This document shows, one piece after another, positions 47,418-59,709 of a stretch of DNA of 64,000 bases (its first letter is position 1; each line of letters begins with the position of its first letter). Location: NCBI GenBank assembly GCA_021442155.1, contig CM038214.1, forward strand, positions 27,094,450 through 27,158,449, read 5' to 3'. The translations under genes and the position numbers were made by a program. The notes below the pieces were generated by a model that saw nothing but the letters and a program-made list of their open reading frames with translations, was not told the origin of the DNA and ran no database searches. Source of the DNA: Cymbidium sinense. Its lineage: Eukaryota; Streptophyta; Magnoliopsida; Asparagales; Orchidaceae.

Positions 47418-49508
47418 TGTTGGCTTAATGAGCCTCATGTTCAATCCGATCAATTTTGATGATAACAAATGAATATTTGATGTTAAATGAATCTTTTGTG
47501 TTTGATATATCAATTGCTAATTACATATCCAATACATCTCATAATATGTTTGAGGAAATTGCAAGAGTAGAAGAATGAAAGATAGATCAAAATGGATAAT
47601 GTGAAGCTCAAGATACAATATTTTAAGTTATATGCATTTATAATTATCGTAGAAATTCATATGAATTCATTGGTATGAATCAATTTACTCACAACTTAAC
47701 ATATTATTTTAATGAGGTTAATTTATATAAATCTCTATCTAATTAACATTCAATTATATGTTTCATACATAACATTTGAATTATCAAAATAATAAATGAT
47801 AATAAATTATGACTATTAAGTGTAATTATTTTATTTACTTAATATAATTAAATATTTTAATTTAATTTGAAGGTTATATGATAACTAACATATGTATGAT
47901 TATATATAAATTATATCATAATATTTAAATGTAATATTTCAAAATTAATAAAAAATGTTAACATTAGTATTTTAGATAAAGTCATTTTATAATCAGGAAA
48001 TTTATATCTAATTTCATCTCCAATGGATTGCTTGGGTTTTCCCTTTAATTTGATAGGTTACATGACCCACGTTTGATTAAAATTGAATTTAATATGACTT
48101 TTTAAACATTAGCTGATTTTAATAATGAATGCATGCTACATGCTTTGAATATATTAAGAACCACATTTGACTATTTTTGACTTGCCCATGTGAGTAGCCG
48201 AATTTTGGCTGCTTAAATTTAATATTTATTTAATATAAATTATATTTTTATTGAATTTTAAATTATTATATGATAACATGATGTTAGAATAATATTATTT
48301 TGAAATAATTTAAAATGACCTTCTTACCTATAAATAGCCCTCATTCTCTTCATGAAAGCATTCCTCATTCAAATTTCAAAATCCCTCCAACAAATCTATG
48401 AGAACATTTCTTAGATTTTCCTTCCAAGTGTTCTCCAAATATTGCAAGATCAAATCGTTGGTTTGGAAGCTTTAACATCTTCAACTAAGCAAGCTTTCTC
48501 AAATTACTTGAGTTTGTTTTCTTGATCTTAATCCTTTTTTGTTGTTCATGCTATTTTCAACCATCTATTTTTCTTTCCAATTTATACTTTTGGTGGATTA
48601 GTCTTTGGACATTCTTTTTTTACATCAAAGTTTCTCAATCATTTTTTTGTGAAAAACTCTTGTGATAGTTTGTAGGATCTATTTCAACTTGTTGAAATTT
48701 TTAACTTCCTACAAATTTCTTTTGGTTTCTTGAAATATTTTTTCATTAATCTTATTTTGAAAGATCATTTATTCTTAGATCTCTTTTTAATTAAAAGCTT
48801 ACTAGTCTACTTAGATCTATCATATACTCATTTTATTTAAGTATTTTGTGATCATTAGCTTTAATTGAAAGAATCTTTTGGTTAAAATAAACAAATTATT
48901 CCTTGCTGAAATTTATTTAATTGTGCAAAAGAATATTGTGAATTTATTTTGAAATAACTTTTATATTAGTCTACAAATTGTAATAACATAAACATCTTAG
49001 TAAGATCACTTTAAGATATTTATTTTATTATTTCTTATCAATATTAATTGAGCATTTTATCTTGCCAAAATTTTTAAGTTGTAAGTGATCATTTATAAGT
49101 AATGAGATCATTTTTTTGATTTGGATAGCTCGATATATTTGTGAGAGATTTATTTTATCAAAAATTGTTATTTTGTATTTTTCTTTGTGTTGTAAAATTT
49201 ATATTGGGTTGTACTCGCCCCTTTGTAGGAGAGTACATATTATTGTAGGGGTTCTACTCACCCCATTATAGGAGAGTACTATTTGTAAGCTATTTTTGCA
49301 TTTAGTGGATTCCTAGCTAGGGGTGGCTAGGCATGGACGTAGGCTAGTTTTGGGGTTTGGTCAAACCACATAAAAATTGTGTGCCTATTGTCTCTCTTTA
49401 ATTTAATGTACTTTTATTTTTGCTGCATTAATAATTGTATCTTGTCGTTGTAACATCAAAAATTAATTGTCTACTAAAACTTAAAATTTTAGATTTAACT
49501 TTTAAAAG
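47418..49508 (+). repeat. Right (3') LTR of copia element, 3' end truncated
   Basis: Starts TGTTGGCTTAATGAGCC and aligns with the left LTR until AGATTTAACTTTTAAAA near 49508. The last roughly 45-65 bp seen in the left LTR (including TCTCCCAATTCTC and GTGACTCACA) are missing. A short repeated TCTACTAAAACT and then telomere-like sequence follow. No target-site duplication could be identified. TATA box at 48329-48337. Confidence 0.88.
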
Positions 49509-51644
49509 TTTCTACTAAAACTTTAAAAAAACCTAAACCTTAAACCTTAAACCCTAAACCCTAAATCCTAAACCCACACTACACCTAAACCTAACCCCAA
49601 CCCTAAACCCTAAACCTAAACCCACCCTAAACCCTAAACCTAAACTAAACCCTAAAACCCTACCACCAAACCTAAACACCTAAAACCCTCCTAAATGGTT
49701 AAACTCTAACCCTATCTTAAACTCTAACCCTCCCTACCCTAACTGACCCTAAAACCCTAAACCTAAACTCTATAACTTACCCTAAACCATCCTAAACCCT
49801 AAACCCTAAACCTCTCTAACACTAAACCCTAAACCTTAAACCCTAAAGCCTACAACTCTAAATCTACCTAACTAAAGCTGGGACCTGTAAATATAAAGAA
49901 AAACCTAAACAATAATAAAGATAAAAATAAAAATAAGAAAATAAAACTTAACTGAGCCTAAACCTAAAATAAACCTAAACCTAAAAAAAGAAAATAAATA
50001 AAATAAAAAAATAAACTAGATAAAATAAATAAAACCTAAACTAAACTAAAAAATAAAAACCTAACAAAATAAAATCTTATCCTAAAATAAAAATAAAATA
50101 ACTTAAAATAAAATAAAACTAAATAAAAACCTAATAAAAATAAAGGTAATAAATAATAAATAAATAAACCTAAACTAATAAAACCAAACCTAAAATAAAA
50201 TAAAATAAACCTAAACTAAGATAAAAAACTAAAATAAATAAACCCCTAAACCTAAAATAAATTAAACCTACAAAACCTAAAATAAATTAAACCTAAACTT
50301 AAACCTAAACTAAATAGAATAAAATAAACTAAAATAAACTTAAACCTAAACTATAAAAAATACCTAAAATAAATAAAATAAAACCTACTAAACCTAAAAT
50401 AAAAAAATAAAACCTAAACCAAAATAAAATAAAAAAATAAAACTAAACTACAAATAAACCTTAAACCTAAAAAAATAAAATAAACCTAAATAAATAAATA
50501 AAACTAAAAAAAATCAAAATAAAATAAAATAAACTAAATAAAATAAATAAACTAAATAAACCTAAACCTACCTTTGCTTAATTTTAAAAAATAAAATAAA
50601 AAACCCTAAACCCTAAACCTAAACCCTAAACCCAAAACCTAAACCCTAACCCCTAAAATCTGCAACTAAACCACCCTAAACGTAAATCCTAAATCTAAAC
50701 TAAATAAACTTATAAATAAAATAAATAAATAAAATCTAAATAAAAATAAAATAAAATAAAATAAACTAAAACATAAACCTAATACATAAAACTTAAACCT
50801 AGAAATAAAATAAAATAAAAATCAAATCTAAACTAGCATAAAATAAATAAAAATCTAAACTAAACTAAAATAAAATAAACATAAAATAAAAAACCTAAAT
50901 AAAATAATAATTAAAAGTAAAATAAAATAAAACCTAAACCTAAAACTAAATAAAAATAAAACCTAAATAAACTAAAAAAAAACCTGGACCTAAAATAAAA
51001 TAAAATAAACAAAATAAAATAAACATAAACCTAAAATAAACTAAACTAAATTAAAAAAACCTAAACCCTAAAATAAACTAAACTAATCCTCATAAACTAA
51101 ATATAAAAAAATACTAAAAATAAACTATATTAAAATAAAACCTAAAAATAAACCTAAAATAAAACCTAAAACCAAAACCTAGAAAAATAAAATAAAACCT
51201 AAACCTAAAAATAAAAATAAAATAAAACTAAAAAAAATAAAATAAAATAAAACTCAACTAAAATAAAATATAAACCTAAATTAAACCTAAACTTAAAAAA
51301 TAAACTAAAATAAATAAATCTAAAATAAATAAACTAAACTAAATAAAAAATAAATCTAAATAATAATAAAAACTAAAATTAACTAAAATAAATAAATAAA
51401 TAACTAAATAATTCTAAACCTACCAGTTTACTTAATTTTTTTTTTTAAAAAAACTCTATACCCTAAATCCTAAACCCTAAACCCTAAACCACTGAACCTA
51501 AAAAACTAATCTAAACCCTAAACCCTAAACCTACAACCTAAACCCTAAAGCTTAAACCCTAAACCCAAAAACCCTAAACCTAAAGTAACTAAATAAATTA
51601 TAAAATAAACCTAAACCCAAAACATAATAATCCTAAATCATAAG

Positions 51645-52080
51645 AATGGGTAGAACCTGGCGGCACACCTTCAGGCTCAGTCTAGATGGTAGTGGAGGAG
51701 GCAGCAGTGGTGGTTATCGTAATGTGGTGGTGGGGCTCGAGGTGCAGTGGATATGGAGGTGGTGGTTATGGAGGTGGGAGGAGGAGCAAGAGGTTACAAT
51801 GGTGGTGGTGAGGCGGTGGAGATATTATGGTGGATCCCGCTATTCGAGGTCGGTGGTTCGATGGGAACTAGAGAAAATGAAGAATGGTCGATCCGATCTA
51901 TTGCTTATGGAATAGTGTCTTTACAGTAGTGACGGTTCTAGTTATTTAGGGTTTTTGATTTTTTTTGTGTTCTCATTTTTGATCTATGTCATCGCTTATT
52001 TCTTAGAAAACTTGTTGTGTTGCTTGGTTGATGAAATAAAAAAAAATATGTTCAATCTGAATTTGTTCTCTTAAAAAAAT
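51645..52080 (+). pseudogene. GRP mRNA 3'-end retrocopy 6
   Basis: Starts AATGGGTAGAACCTGGCGGC about 225 bp after the box at 51419 and after the shared flank AACCTAAAGTAACTAAATAA. Many small deletions damage the RRM end and the Gly-rich tail, but GGSRYSR, MGTREN-like and 3' UTR phrases (GTTATTTAGGGTTTTTGAT, CTCATTTTTGATCTATGTCA) remain. It ends TTGTTCTCTTAAAAAAAT. Open frames of 60-89 codons here are in the wrong frames for GRP. Confidence 0.78.
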
Positions 52081-53019
52081 CAAAGCTCAAACCCTAAACT
52101 AAAACATGAACCCTAAACCTAAAACCCTAAACCCTTTACCTAAACCTCAAAACCCAAACCTAAACCCTAAACCTAAAACCTAAACCCTAAAACTAAACCC
52201 TAAACCCTAAAAGCTAAAACCTAAACTTAAACTAAATAAAACTTAAAAACAAAATAAATAAAAAACCTAAACCAAAATAAAATAAAAATAAAATAAAAAA
52301 TAAAAATCTAAACTAAAACTTAAACCTAACCTAAACCTAAACCTAAACCTAAACATTGAAAATAAAAATAAAAAAATAAAAACTAAATAAAATAAAATAA
52401 ATAAAGACCTAAACTAAACAAAAAATAAAAAACCTAAATAAAATAAAAACTAAACCTAAAATTAAAATAAAATAAACCTAAAATTAAAAAAATTAAAAAT
52501 AAATTAAAACATAAACCTCAAAAATAAAATTAAAAGAAAAATAAATAAAAAATCTACACCCTAAAATCAACAAACATAAAATAAAAAAATAAATAAACAT
52601 AAAAAGAAAATAAATTAAACTAAAATAAATAAAATCTAAACTAAACCTAAAATAAACTAAATCAAAACCTAAACTAAACCTTTAATAAAATAAAATAAAC
52701 TTAAAATATACAGACTGAACTAAAAAATAAAACCTAAAATAATCCTAAAATAAAATATAAAACCTAAACCTAAAAAAAAAAAAAACTTAAACCTATACAA
52801 AATAAAAAATAAAACTAAACCTAAAAAAATAAAATAAAAATAAAACTAAACTAAAAATAAACTAAACATAAAAAAATAAATAAAATAAAATCACAAAAAT
52901 AAACCAAACTAAATAAAAATAATCCTAAATAAAATTAAAATAAATTAATCTATAATTATAATATAAATTAAATAATCCTAAGCCTACTAGTTCACTTAAT
53001 CCTTTCTTAAAAAAAACTG

Positions 53020-53300
53020 TAAATACTAAACCCTACCTGACCTAAACCCCAAAACTCTAAACCTTAAACCATAAACACTAAACCCTCTAATCCTGACCTA
53101 AATCTTTCCATAAACTTGCTAACCCTAACCTACCTAACTCTGACCCTAAACCTGATCCTAAATACCCTAACCTAAACACAACCCTAAAGCCTAAAGCTCT
53201 CCTAATCACAAAACCCTAGCCTAATATCACCCCCACTCCTAACTTGGACCATACCCAAATCCACAAACCCTGGGCTCTCTAAAAGCCCTAAACTTATGGG
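53020..53300 (+). repeat. C-rich variant patch in array
   Basis: CCCTACCTGACC, CTGATCCTAAATACCC and AACCCTGGGCTCTC phrases depart from the usual A-rich array. This is the same kind of change as at 14780-15290, though weaker. Confidence 0.5.
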
Positions 53301-54185
53301 ACTTAAATAAATAAAAATAAACCTAAATAAAATAAAATAAAACCCTAAGGCTAACCTAAACTTGATAAAATTAAAATAAACTAAAATAAAATAAAGAAAT
53401 AAACTAAACTAAAATAAAATAAACCTAAGATAAAACCAATAAATAAAATGTAAATGTAATAATAAAAAACCTTAAATGGTTAAAATAAAAACTAAATAAA
53501 ACCTAACTTAAAAATAAACCTAAAATAAAAATAAAATAAATAAATAAAACCTAATAAACTAAAGAAAACCTAAACTAAATATTTAAAATAAACCTAAACC
53601 TAAATAAACTATAAAAAAATAAACTAAAATACTATAAATAAACCTAAACTAAACTAAAAATAAACATAAAAATAAACCTAAAATAAACCTAAACCTAAAC
53701 TAAATAAAGCATAAAAATAAATAAAACTTAAAATACCTAAATAAAATAAAATACCTAAACCTAAAATAAAATAAAATAAAATAAACTCAAAAAAAATAAA
53801 CCTAAACCTAAAAATAAACTAAAATCAAAAACCTAAAATAAATAAAAAAACCTAAATGAATAAACTAAATAAAATAAAAAAACCCAAATAAAAATAAAAA
53901 AAATAAAATAAACTAAAATAAATAAAAATAAACAAAATAAACCAAAACTGCAGTTTAATTTTAAAAAAATGCCTAAACCCTAAATCATAAACCCTAAACC
54001 CTAAACCTAAACCCTAACTAAACTACAAACTAAACCACAAAACTTAAACCTAAACCTAAACCCTAAAACCCCTAAACCCTAAACCTAACCTAAAACCCTA
54101 AACCAAACCCTAAAACTAAACCTTAAACCCAAACCCACAACCTAAACCTAAACCACAAACTAACACCAACCTAAACCCAACCTAA

Positions 54186-54592
54186 GAACCTTGATGGGAG
54201 GAACATCACCATCAACTAGGCTACCCAGATCTAGCGGTGGAGGTGAAGGTGAATTATAATGGTGGTGGGGAACTAAAAGTCTAGTGGATATGGAGGTGGT
54301 GGTGCGTGTGGTTATGGAAGTAGGAGGAGCAATGAGTTATATGTGGTGGCGGAGGAGATCAGGATATGATGGAAGATCTTGCTACTTCGAGGTTAGGGTG
54401 GTTATTGAATGGGATAAATTAAAAAATGGATATGATTGCTTATGGGCGTATTTATAGTAGAGATGGTTCTACTTATCTTGGGTTTTTGATTTGCATCGTT
54501 GCTTCTATCTTAGAAAACTTGGACTACTACTTGGTTGATGAAATAAAAAAGAAGAAATGTTGAATCAGAATTTCTTCTCAATTAAAAAAAAA
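54186..54592 (+). pseudogene. GRP mRNA 3'-end retrocopy 7
   Basis: Starts at AACCTTGATGGGAGGAACAT, about 240 bp after the variant box at 53947, lacking the first few bases of other copies. It has many short deletions through the Gly-rich part. The 3' UTR is shortened (the CTCATTTTTGATCTATG part is lost) but keeps TTGGTTGATGAAAT and GAAGAAATGTTGAATCAGAA and ends in an A-run at about 54583-54591. Confidence 0.75.
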
Positions 54593-54920
54593 CCTTAAAC
54601 CCTAAATCCTAAACTAAACCCTAAACCAAACCAAAAAAACTAAACCTAAACCCTAAATCCACAAAACCCTAAACCCTAAGCACTAAACCACAAAACCTAA
54701 ACCCACAAACTAAACCTAAAATTACACAAACCTAAACCAAAATCTAAACCATAAATGCAAAATCTAAACAAGCCTAAACCCTAAAATCTAAAATAATAAA
54801 CCTTAAACCTAAAACCTAAACCCTAAACCCCAAATGAAACAACCCTAAACCCAAACCTTAAACCTAAATTAACCTAAACCTAAACTAAAACTAGACCTAA
54901 CTCAAACCTAAACCTAAATC

Positions 54921-55025
54921 TTGAATAAAGATGTCATTAGGAGTAGATCTAAGAATGACTAATCTAGCATAGTTATGATAGCTAAAGAAAATGTCTTGAC
55001 TTTCCCTTAGTATTAGAGTTTGAAT
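54921..55025. other. Short non-repeat island at array/copy C border
   Basis: About 100 bp (ATAAAGATGTCATTAGGAGT to AGTATTAGAGTTTGAAT) without telomere-like or satellite motifs, with a telomere-like phrase after it. No family is recognised. Confidence 0.5.
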
Positions 55026-55049
55026 ACCTAAACCTAACCCTAAATCATA

Positions 55050-56450
55050 TTATAATACCATATATTATAGTATAATGTAGCATCATATATTTGATCATGT
55101 AGTGATGTGTTTTTGGATGTTATAAGATGTTTTGAAATGTTTTTGGTATATTATGGTATTATGTATAGTTTATATTAATATATATCATAAATATTGATTT
55201 AATAAATGAGATAATAGAATTTGTTAAATTTGAAGTGGGAATTAGGTTGTAGTGCCAAAGGTGTGCTACATCACTTGCAGTCTAAAAAGTAAGATTTTAT
55301 GTTCTAAATAAATGTTATATTTTGTAGAATAGTATATCATCACATATCATAATATATTATTCTGGGCATTTTCAATTCTTTTAGTATTTTACAATCATGC
55401 AATCAAGCCTACACTAGCATTATTTGTAACAATGTTGATTTAGACTTTAAAATGGTGGATTTGGCCAAATTCATAATAGGTAGAGCATGGCATCAAAATA
55501 TATTGTTTTAATTTAAAAAATGTAAGTGATACAACTATAATATATAGTTTTTTATTATTTAGACAATTTTTACGAGATTTTTATCTTAAGTAATCTCTTG
55601 TGATGTGATATGCAATATAATATAATATAATATGTTATAGTATATTATAATATAAGATGCCATAACATAGTGTAGCATCATGCATTATAGCATACTATTG
55701 TGTATTACAACTATTGTGTAGTAGATTTTTTACAAGTATAATTTATAAAAATACTAATTTATAAGGTGAGATGGTGGGATTTGGCCAAATTAAGGTAAAT
55801 TTAGGGAACATCATTGGGGTGTGCTATGGTGTGTCATTTAATCAAAGAATGAAATTTTGCATCCAAAATAAATGTTTATTTTCAACCAAATTTTATAAAT
55901 TTTTTCTTAAAGTGATTCATTTTAAGGTGTAATGTAAGATAATATATATATAAAAGCATATTAAAATATAATGTACATAGAATATAACTTCACATATATA
56001 TGAATGTGGTGTGTTGTGTTTGTTATTGTACATTTTAGTATGTTTTACTTTTGTTATAATACATTGGGTCAAAACTCAAAAAAATGTTAATTTGAAGGTT
56101 GAGATGGAAGAATTTGGCCAAATTCATGGCACACACCAAGAACACAATGATAATATTTTGTACCATTTCTAATAGAAAATAACAATTTTACATCAAAATG
56201 AACATTATTCATATTTTGAGAAAATTTTGTTATTTGTTCCTTTTAAGTGATTCTAATGTGTAATGTTAGACATATATTATATTATAACAAATTATAATAT
56301 AACATCATATATTATAATATAATATAGTGTGTTAATTCACACTATAATATGTTTAGCATGATATTGTATAGTTAGTTTGAGCTTGCACCATCACAATTTG
56401 ATTACAATGTTAAGATGATGTAATTTGAATGAATACATTGTTAGACTTTT
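55050..56450. repeat. Satellite-like array, monomer about 340 bp (copy C)
   Basis: Five units with landmarks at about 55190, 55428, 55748, 56083 and 56398 (AATGTTGATTT, GGATTTGGCCAAATT and variants). The order matches B, but the duplicated unit of about 181 bp present in B (27613-27793) is absent. Confidence 0.8.
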
Positions 56451-56499
56451 GGTTGAAGTATTAAAGGTGTGCATAAGAAAAGAAATAAGATTTGATGAA

Positions 56500-58300
56500 T
56501 TCCATGTGAAATGAAGGGAGATCACTAGGATCACACATGCATTGGACATGACATGTGAGATATCAGGGCATAGAAGAAGAAAATTTGTTGGGGATAAGGT
56601 TTGAATGATTTGATTATATGATTTGTGGAAAGAAGATCCATTGGGGATAAAATCTATAATCCAGGATTAGATCAAATCACTTTAATTTGTTTATTTTAAT
56701 TGATGTGGAGGCATATATGCTAGAGATATGGGGGCTAGAGTTTGTTGGGGTGGTATATGAACCTTCCACTAGGGAAGCAAGTTCAGGCTCTGGGGATTGG
56801 GATTTGAGTTTAATTTCATAGATTTATTTGAGGATGTATCCACTAGGAATAATAGTTTGGTTGGATTTTATTGATTTAGACTCTAGAGTTTAATTTTGGC
56901 TCCAGGAGGTTGGTTTTGAATTTGATTTGTTTGCTTGACTTGTTTATATGATTTGGGGCTCACTAGGGAGAAGGGTGTGATTTAACTCCATTAGGAAAAA
57001 AAATTTGGGTTTAATTTAATCGAGTTAATGTATGGACCTTGTCGTGTGATGACCCATTGAAGGGCTATATCGGACTTGTCTTATCTCAAATTTACAAATC
57101 CAAGAGATAGTCTAAGCCATGGGTAGAGCTAGCAAACCTAAGGGTTGCCTTTGATGTGCAATAGTTGTGCTAGGAAGAAGGTGTACTTACATCTTCTAAA
57201 GTGAGGAATAACCTTGGGGTGACTTTGTTGGTAGCATGATAAATTAAACTGAGGGTCTATTGAGTGAATCTTGGGACTTATATCAACTTAAGAGTAGTCG
57301 ATTCTTATAGGGAGTGACATTTCTAAAGATAGGATGCCTTCTTGGGAAAAGGTACCTAAGGTGTCCTCTAATCCACAAGTGAATATATATTTTGTTTATA
57401 TCTTTGCGTGGATCATGTTGGTGCGAGGATCACACTGAGAAGAGCTATGTCTTGACTTATCTGATTTATTGGACCAAGGAGAATGCACATCCATGGATGG
57501 ATTCTCCAACCAGGGGTGGGTTACTAGGAGAGGAAGCTGTCGATATAATGGGGGTAGTGTCTAAATGGGGTTTGCAAAGATGTGATCCAAATAGTGCCCA
57601 TAGGGAGGTGCTTCTGGGGCGTTATCGAGAAAGAAAGCTTATGGGATGCTGGCCAACTCAAGGAGAAAGTGTAGCAAACTTACATCTACCATGAGTGGTG
57701 TATCCTAAGGTGCAAGAACCAACCAACCTAAGGTGTATCCGTCGGCATGAGTGGTGTATCCGTCAGCATAGTGAGAACCAACCAACCTAAAGTGCCCATC
57801 AATATGCAATGATGAATCCGGAAAGAAAGCATGTATGCTTACAACTTTTTAAGTGGAATTGATCCATAGTCATCATCGTGGACGGATCTTTATCTAGAGT
57901 GTACTAGCGAGGAGATAGAACTAGACCTAGAATTGAAGTAGTTAGGAGGGAAGGAGCCACTAGGGGACTTTTCTTAAACCTCAAATAAACTCAACCCAGT
58001 TAGTGCACAAAGGCTAATCCAAGAAGAAAGCATTGTAAACTCACATCCTCTTAAATGAAGACAACCTGAGGTAGCTTACTGGCCATGCAGTAAGGTTTAC
58101 CAAACTAATAAGGCTTTGATGTGTGGTTAAGTAAGGAAGGAAAGAGTAGCATACATCCTCAAAGTAAGAAGACCATAGCGGGGTAGCCAACTCGACTAGA
58201 GACTCTTGAGTGAGTGTCACTTGAAGGTTATCTCAACTCAGTAGCTCAAGATAAAGATATTTGTTTATTTTATATGTTTATGTGTAGTTCATGTTTGTGT
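56500..58300. repeat. Second tandem-repeat zone 3' of integrase (copy C)
   Basis: Successive diverged units share a phrase of the form GCAATAG...GAAGAAGGTGTACTTACATC, at about 57150-57200, 57630-57690, 57800-57850, 58020-58060 and 58120-58160. ACCAACCAACCTAA and GAGTGGTGTATCC are short internal duplications at 57690-57790. A 100-codon plus-strand frame at 57392-57694 lies in this zone and resembles no known family. It is probably chance. Confidence 0.7.
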
Positions 58301-58429
58301 TGTGTCAATGAAGGATAGAATCACTCGTTCTTACACCTACCTAAACACATCATGGATTCCAACAAGAATACTTTCAACATGGAAGAGATTGAATTCAATG
58401 AAATTTTCATTGATGATAATTATTTTCAG

Positions 58430-58590
58430 ACATGATTTATAATATTTCTTTAAGTAGATCCCATTGATTGGAAGCATTGGGCTTTCTGCCTTATGATTAG
58501 TAAGTTGATAAGACCCTCCTTGGTAGGCCTTCTCTATGGAAAAAGAGCCTTCCCAATTGGGTTCAAACTTGCCTCCCATCTTACGATGAG
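58430..58590 (-). pseudogene. Gypsy integrase C-terminal domain (copy C)
   Basis: The minus strand encodes GGKFEPNWEGSFSIEKAYQG, GSYQLTNHKAES and PINGIYLKKYY. This is the classic end of Tat-lineage pol (family GKFxPxWEGPYxI...G.YxL...NGxxLKxYY) and marks the 3' end of the polyprotein. It is open and well preserved locally, though disconnected from the core by frame breaks. Confidence 0.9.
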
Positions 58591-59640
58591 CAACAATAAG
58601 TCTCCTTAGAACTAAAATAAGCTCTCATACTTAAAAAGGCTCTAGGATGGACCAACTTATTGTGAGCTTGAATCATTTTAGCCCTGTACAACTCGAGATT
58701 TTAGCATGCCTGTGGGCATCTCTCCTCCAAATCTTCAAGTTCTTCTAACCGCAACTTGGTGGTCCACTCTATTGTGATCTTTCTACCCATAGATATCCTT
58801 AGTGATGAGAGTTGGACTTCTAATGGTACAACAGCTTCAGACCCATACACTAAGGAGAAAGGAGTAGATTAAGTTGTAATTCTATATGTGGTGCAGTAGG
58901 CCCACAAAGCTTCAACTAACTGCTCATGCCACTATCATTTGTTATTGTCGAGTGTCTTCTTCAGTATTTGGATGTGAGTTTTGTTGAAGGCTTCTACTAA
59001 GCCATTTTCCCTCAGGTAGTTGATGGTAGTATATCTCCAATCTATGTTGTGTCTCCTGGCAAAGTTATTGATCTCAGTGCTATTGAATGCAATACCATTA
59101 TCAAATATATTTCATCGAGGCACTTTGAACCTATATACAATATGGTTTCTTAAAACTGGAGCACATGCTATGACCTCTCAAAGAATCCTTCACTAAGATG
59201 ATGACCTTAGAATAAAGAGGATCAATCGGACCCACTATGTGATACCCAACACTCAAATGGCCATGAGGCCAATGTAGGATGTAGAATGTTGGGTGGTTGG
59301 TGTAGGACCACATTGTATTTGGCATTGGTGGCTTTGCCTAAGTATCCATACAAGCTTTGATCATTGACTGCCAGTACTATCCTAGTCTCTTGATCTTGGA
59401 ATTCATCTTTGGAGATTGGTTGGCTCCACATAATCTAAGTGTACCTCGGTCATGATATGGCTTATGCTTGTCTAAATAATGTAACCACATATGATCGAAA
59501 GTCTTACAGACACCATCCACAAGAGCATAGGAAAGTGCTTTACTTCTCGATGGGCTTGGGACTTCTCTTGAGGTAGTTTGCCTTTATTTAAGTAATCCAT
59601 GAATGGTTGCCTCCAATAACTCCTCTCATCCTTCTTAAAT
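58591..59640 (-). pseudogene. Gypsy integrase zinc-finger and catalytic core (copy C)
   Basis: In coding order: a degraded zinc-finger region, KATNAKYNVVLHQPPNILHP, LASWPFECW followed by the first catalytic Asp position disrupted by single-base losses (HIVGPIDP in the shifted frame), IFDNGIAFNS with the second Asp (about 59090-59098), ENGLVEAFNKTHIQILKKTL with the third acidic residue Glu, EALWAYCTTYRITT and LVYGSEAVVPLEVQLSSLRI. The integrase would join cDNA to the genome. Several frameshifts and stops make it inactive. Confidence 0.87.
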
Positions 59641-59709
59641 CACCCTTCAAGAGTACTTTTGATGAGTTCAAAAGGATAATATTTATCTATTTTTGACCAT
59701 TATTCATAT

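Larger units (their letters stand above)
41155..49508 (+). mobile_element. Ty1/copia LTR retrotransposon inserted in telomere-like array
   Basis: Two direct LTRs of about 2.1 kb flank a PBS, gag, protease, integrase, RT and RNase H remnants and a polypurine tract, in copia order (integrase before RT). Both flanks are telomere-like. The element is about 8.35 kb. All coding parts carry stops and frameshifts, and an internal deletion fuses integrase to RT. The LTRs differ by many small changes, so the insertion is not recent. Long LTRs and a CATCATCAAAAAGGGGAGAT polypurine tract are common among large plant copia elements. Confidence 0.93.
49509..55046 (+). repeat. Telomere-like array between copia element and copy C
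   Basis: The same type of DNA as 8378-26825, all C-rich on the plus strand. Landmark boxes are at 50567, 51419, 52983 and 53947 (a shortened variant), at about 850, 1560 and 960 bp spacing. It includes GRP copies 6 and 7, a C-rich variant patch at 53020-53300 and a non-repeat island at 54921-55025. Confidence 0.9.

Noticed and set aside
41140..49530. 5-bp target-site duplication for the copia element
   Set aside because: The left flank ends ACTTAAAA and the right LTR end is lost, so A-rich matches are not informative.
57392..57694. 100-codon plus-strand frame, one of the longest in the window
   Set aside because: It lies in a tandem-repeat zone, is antisense to the element, is not conserved in B, and matches no family I recognise.
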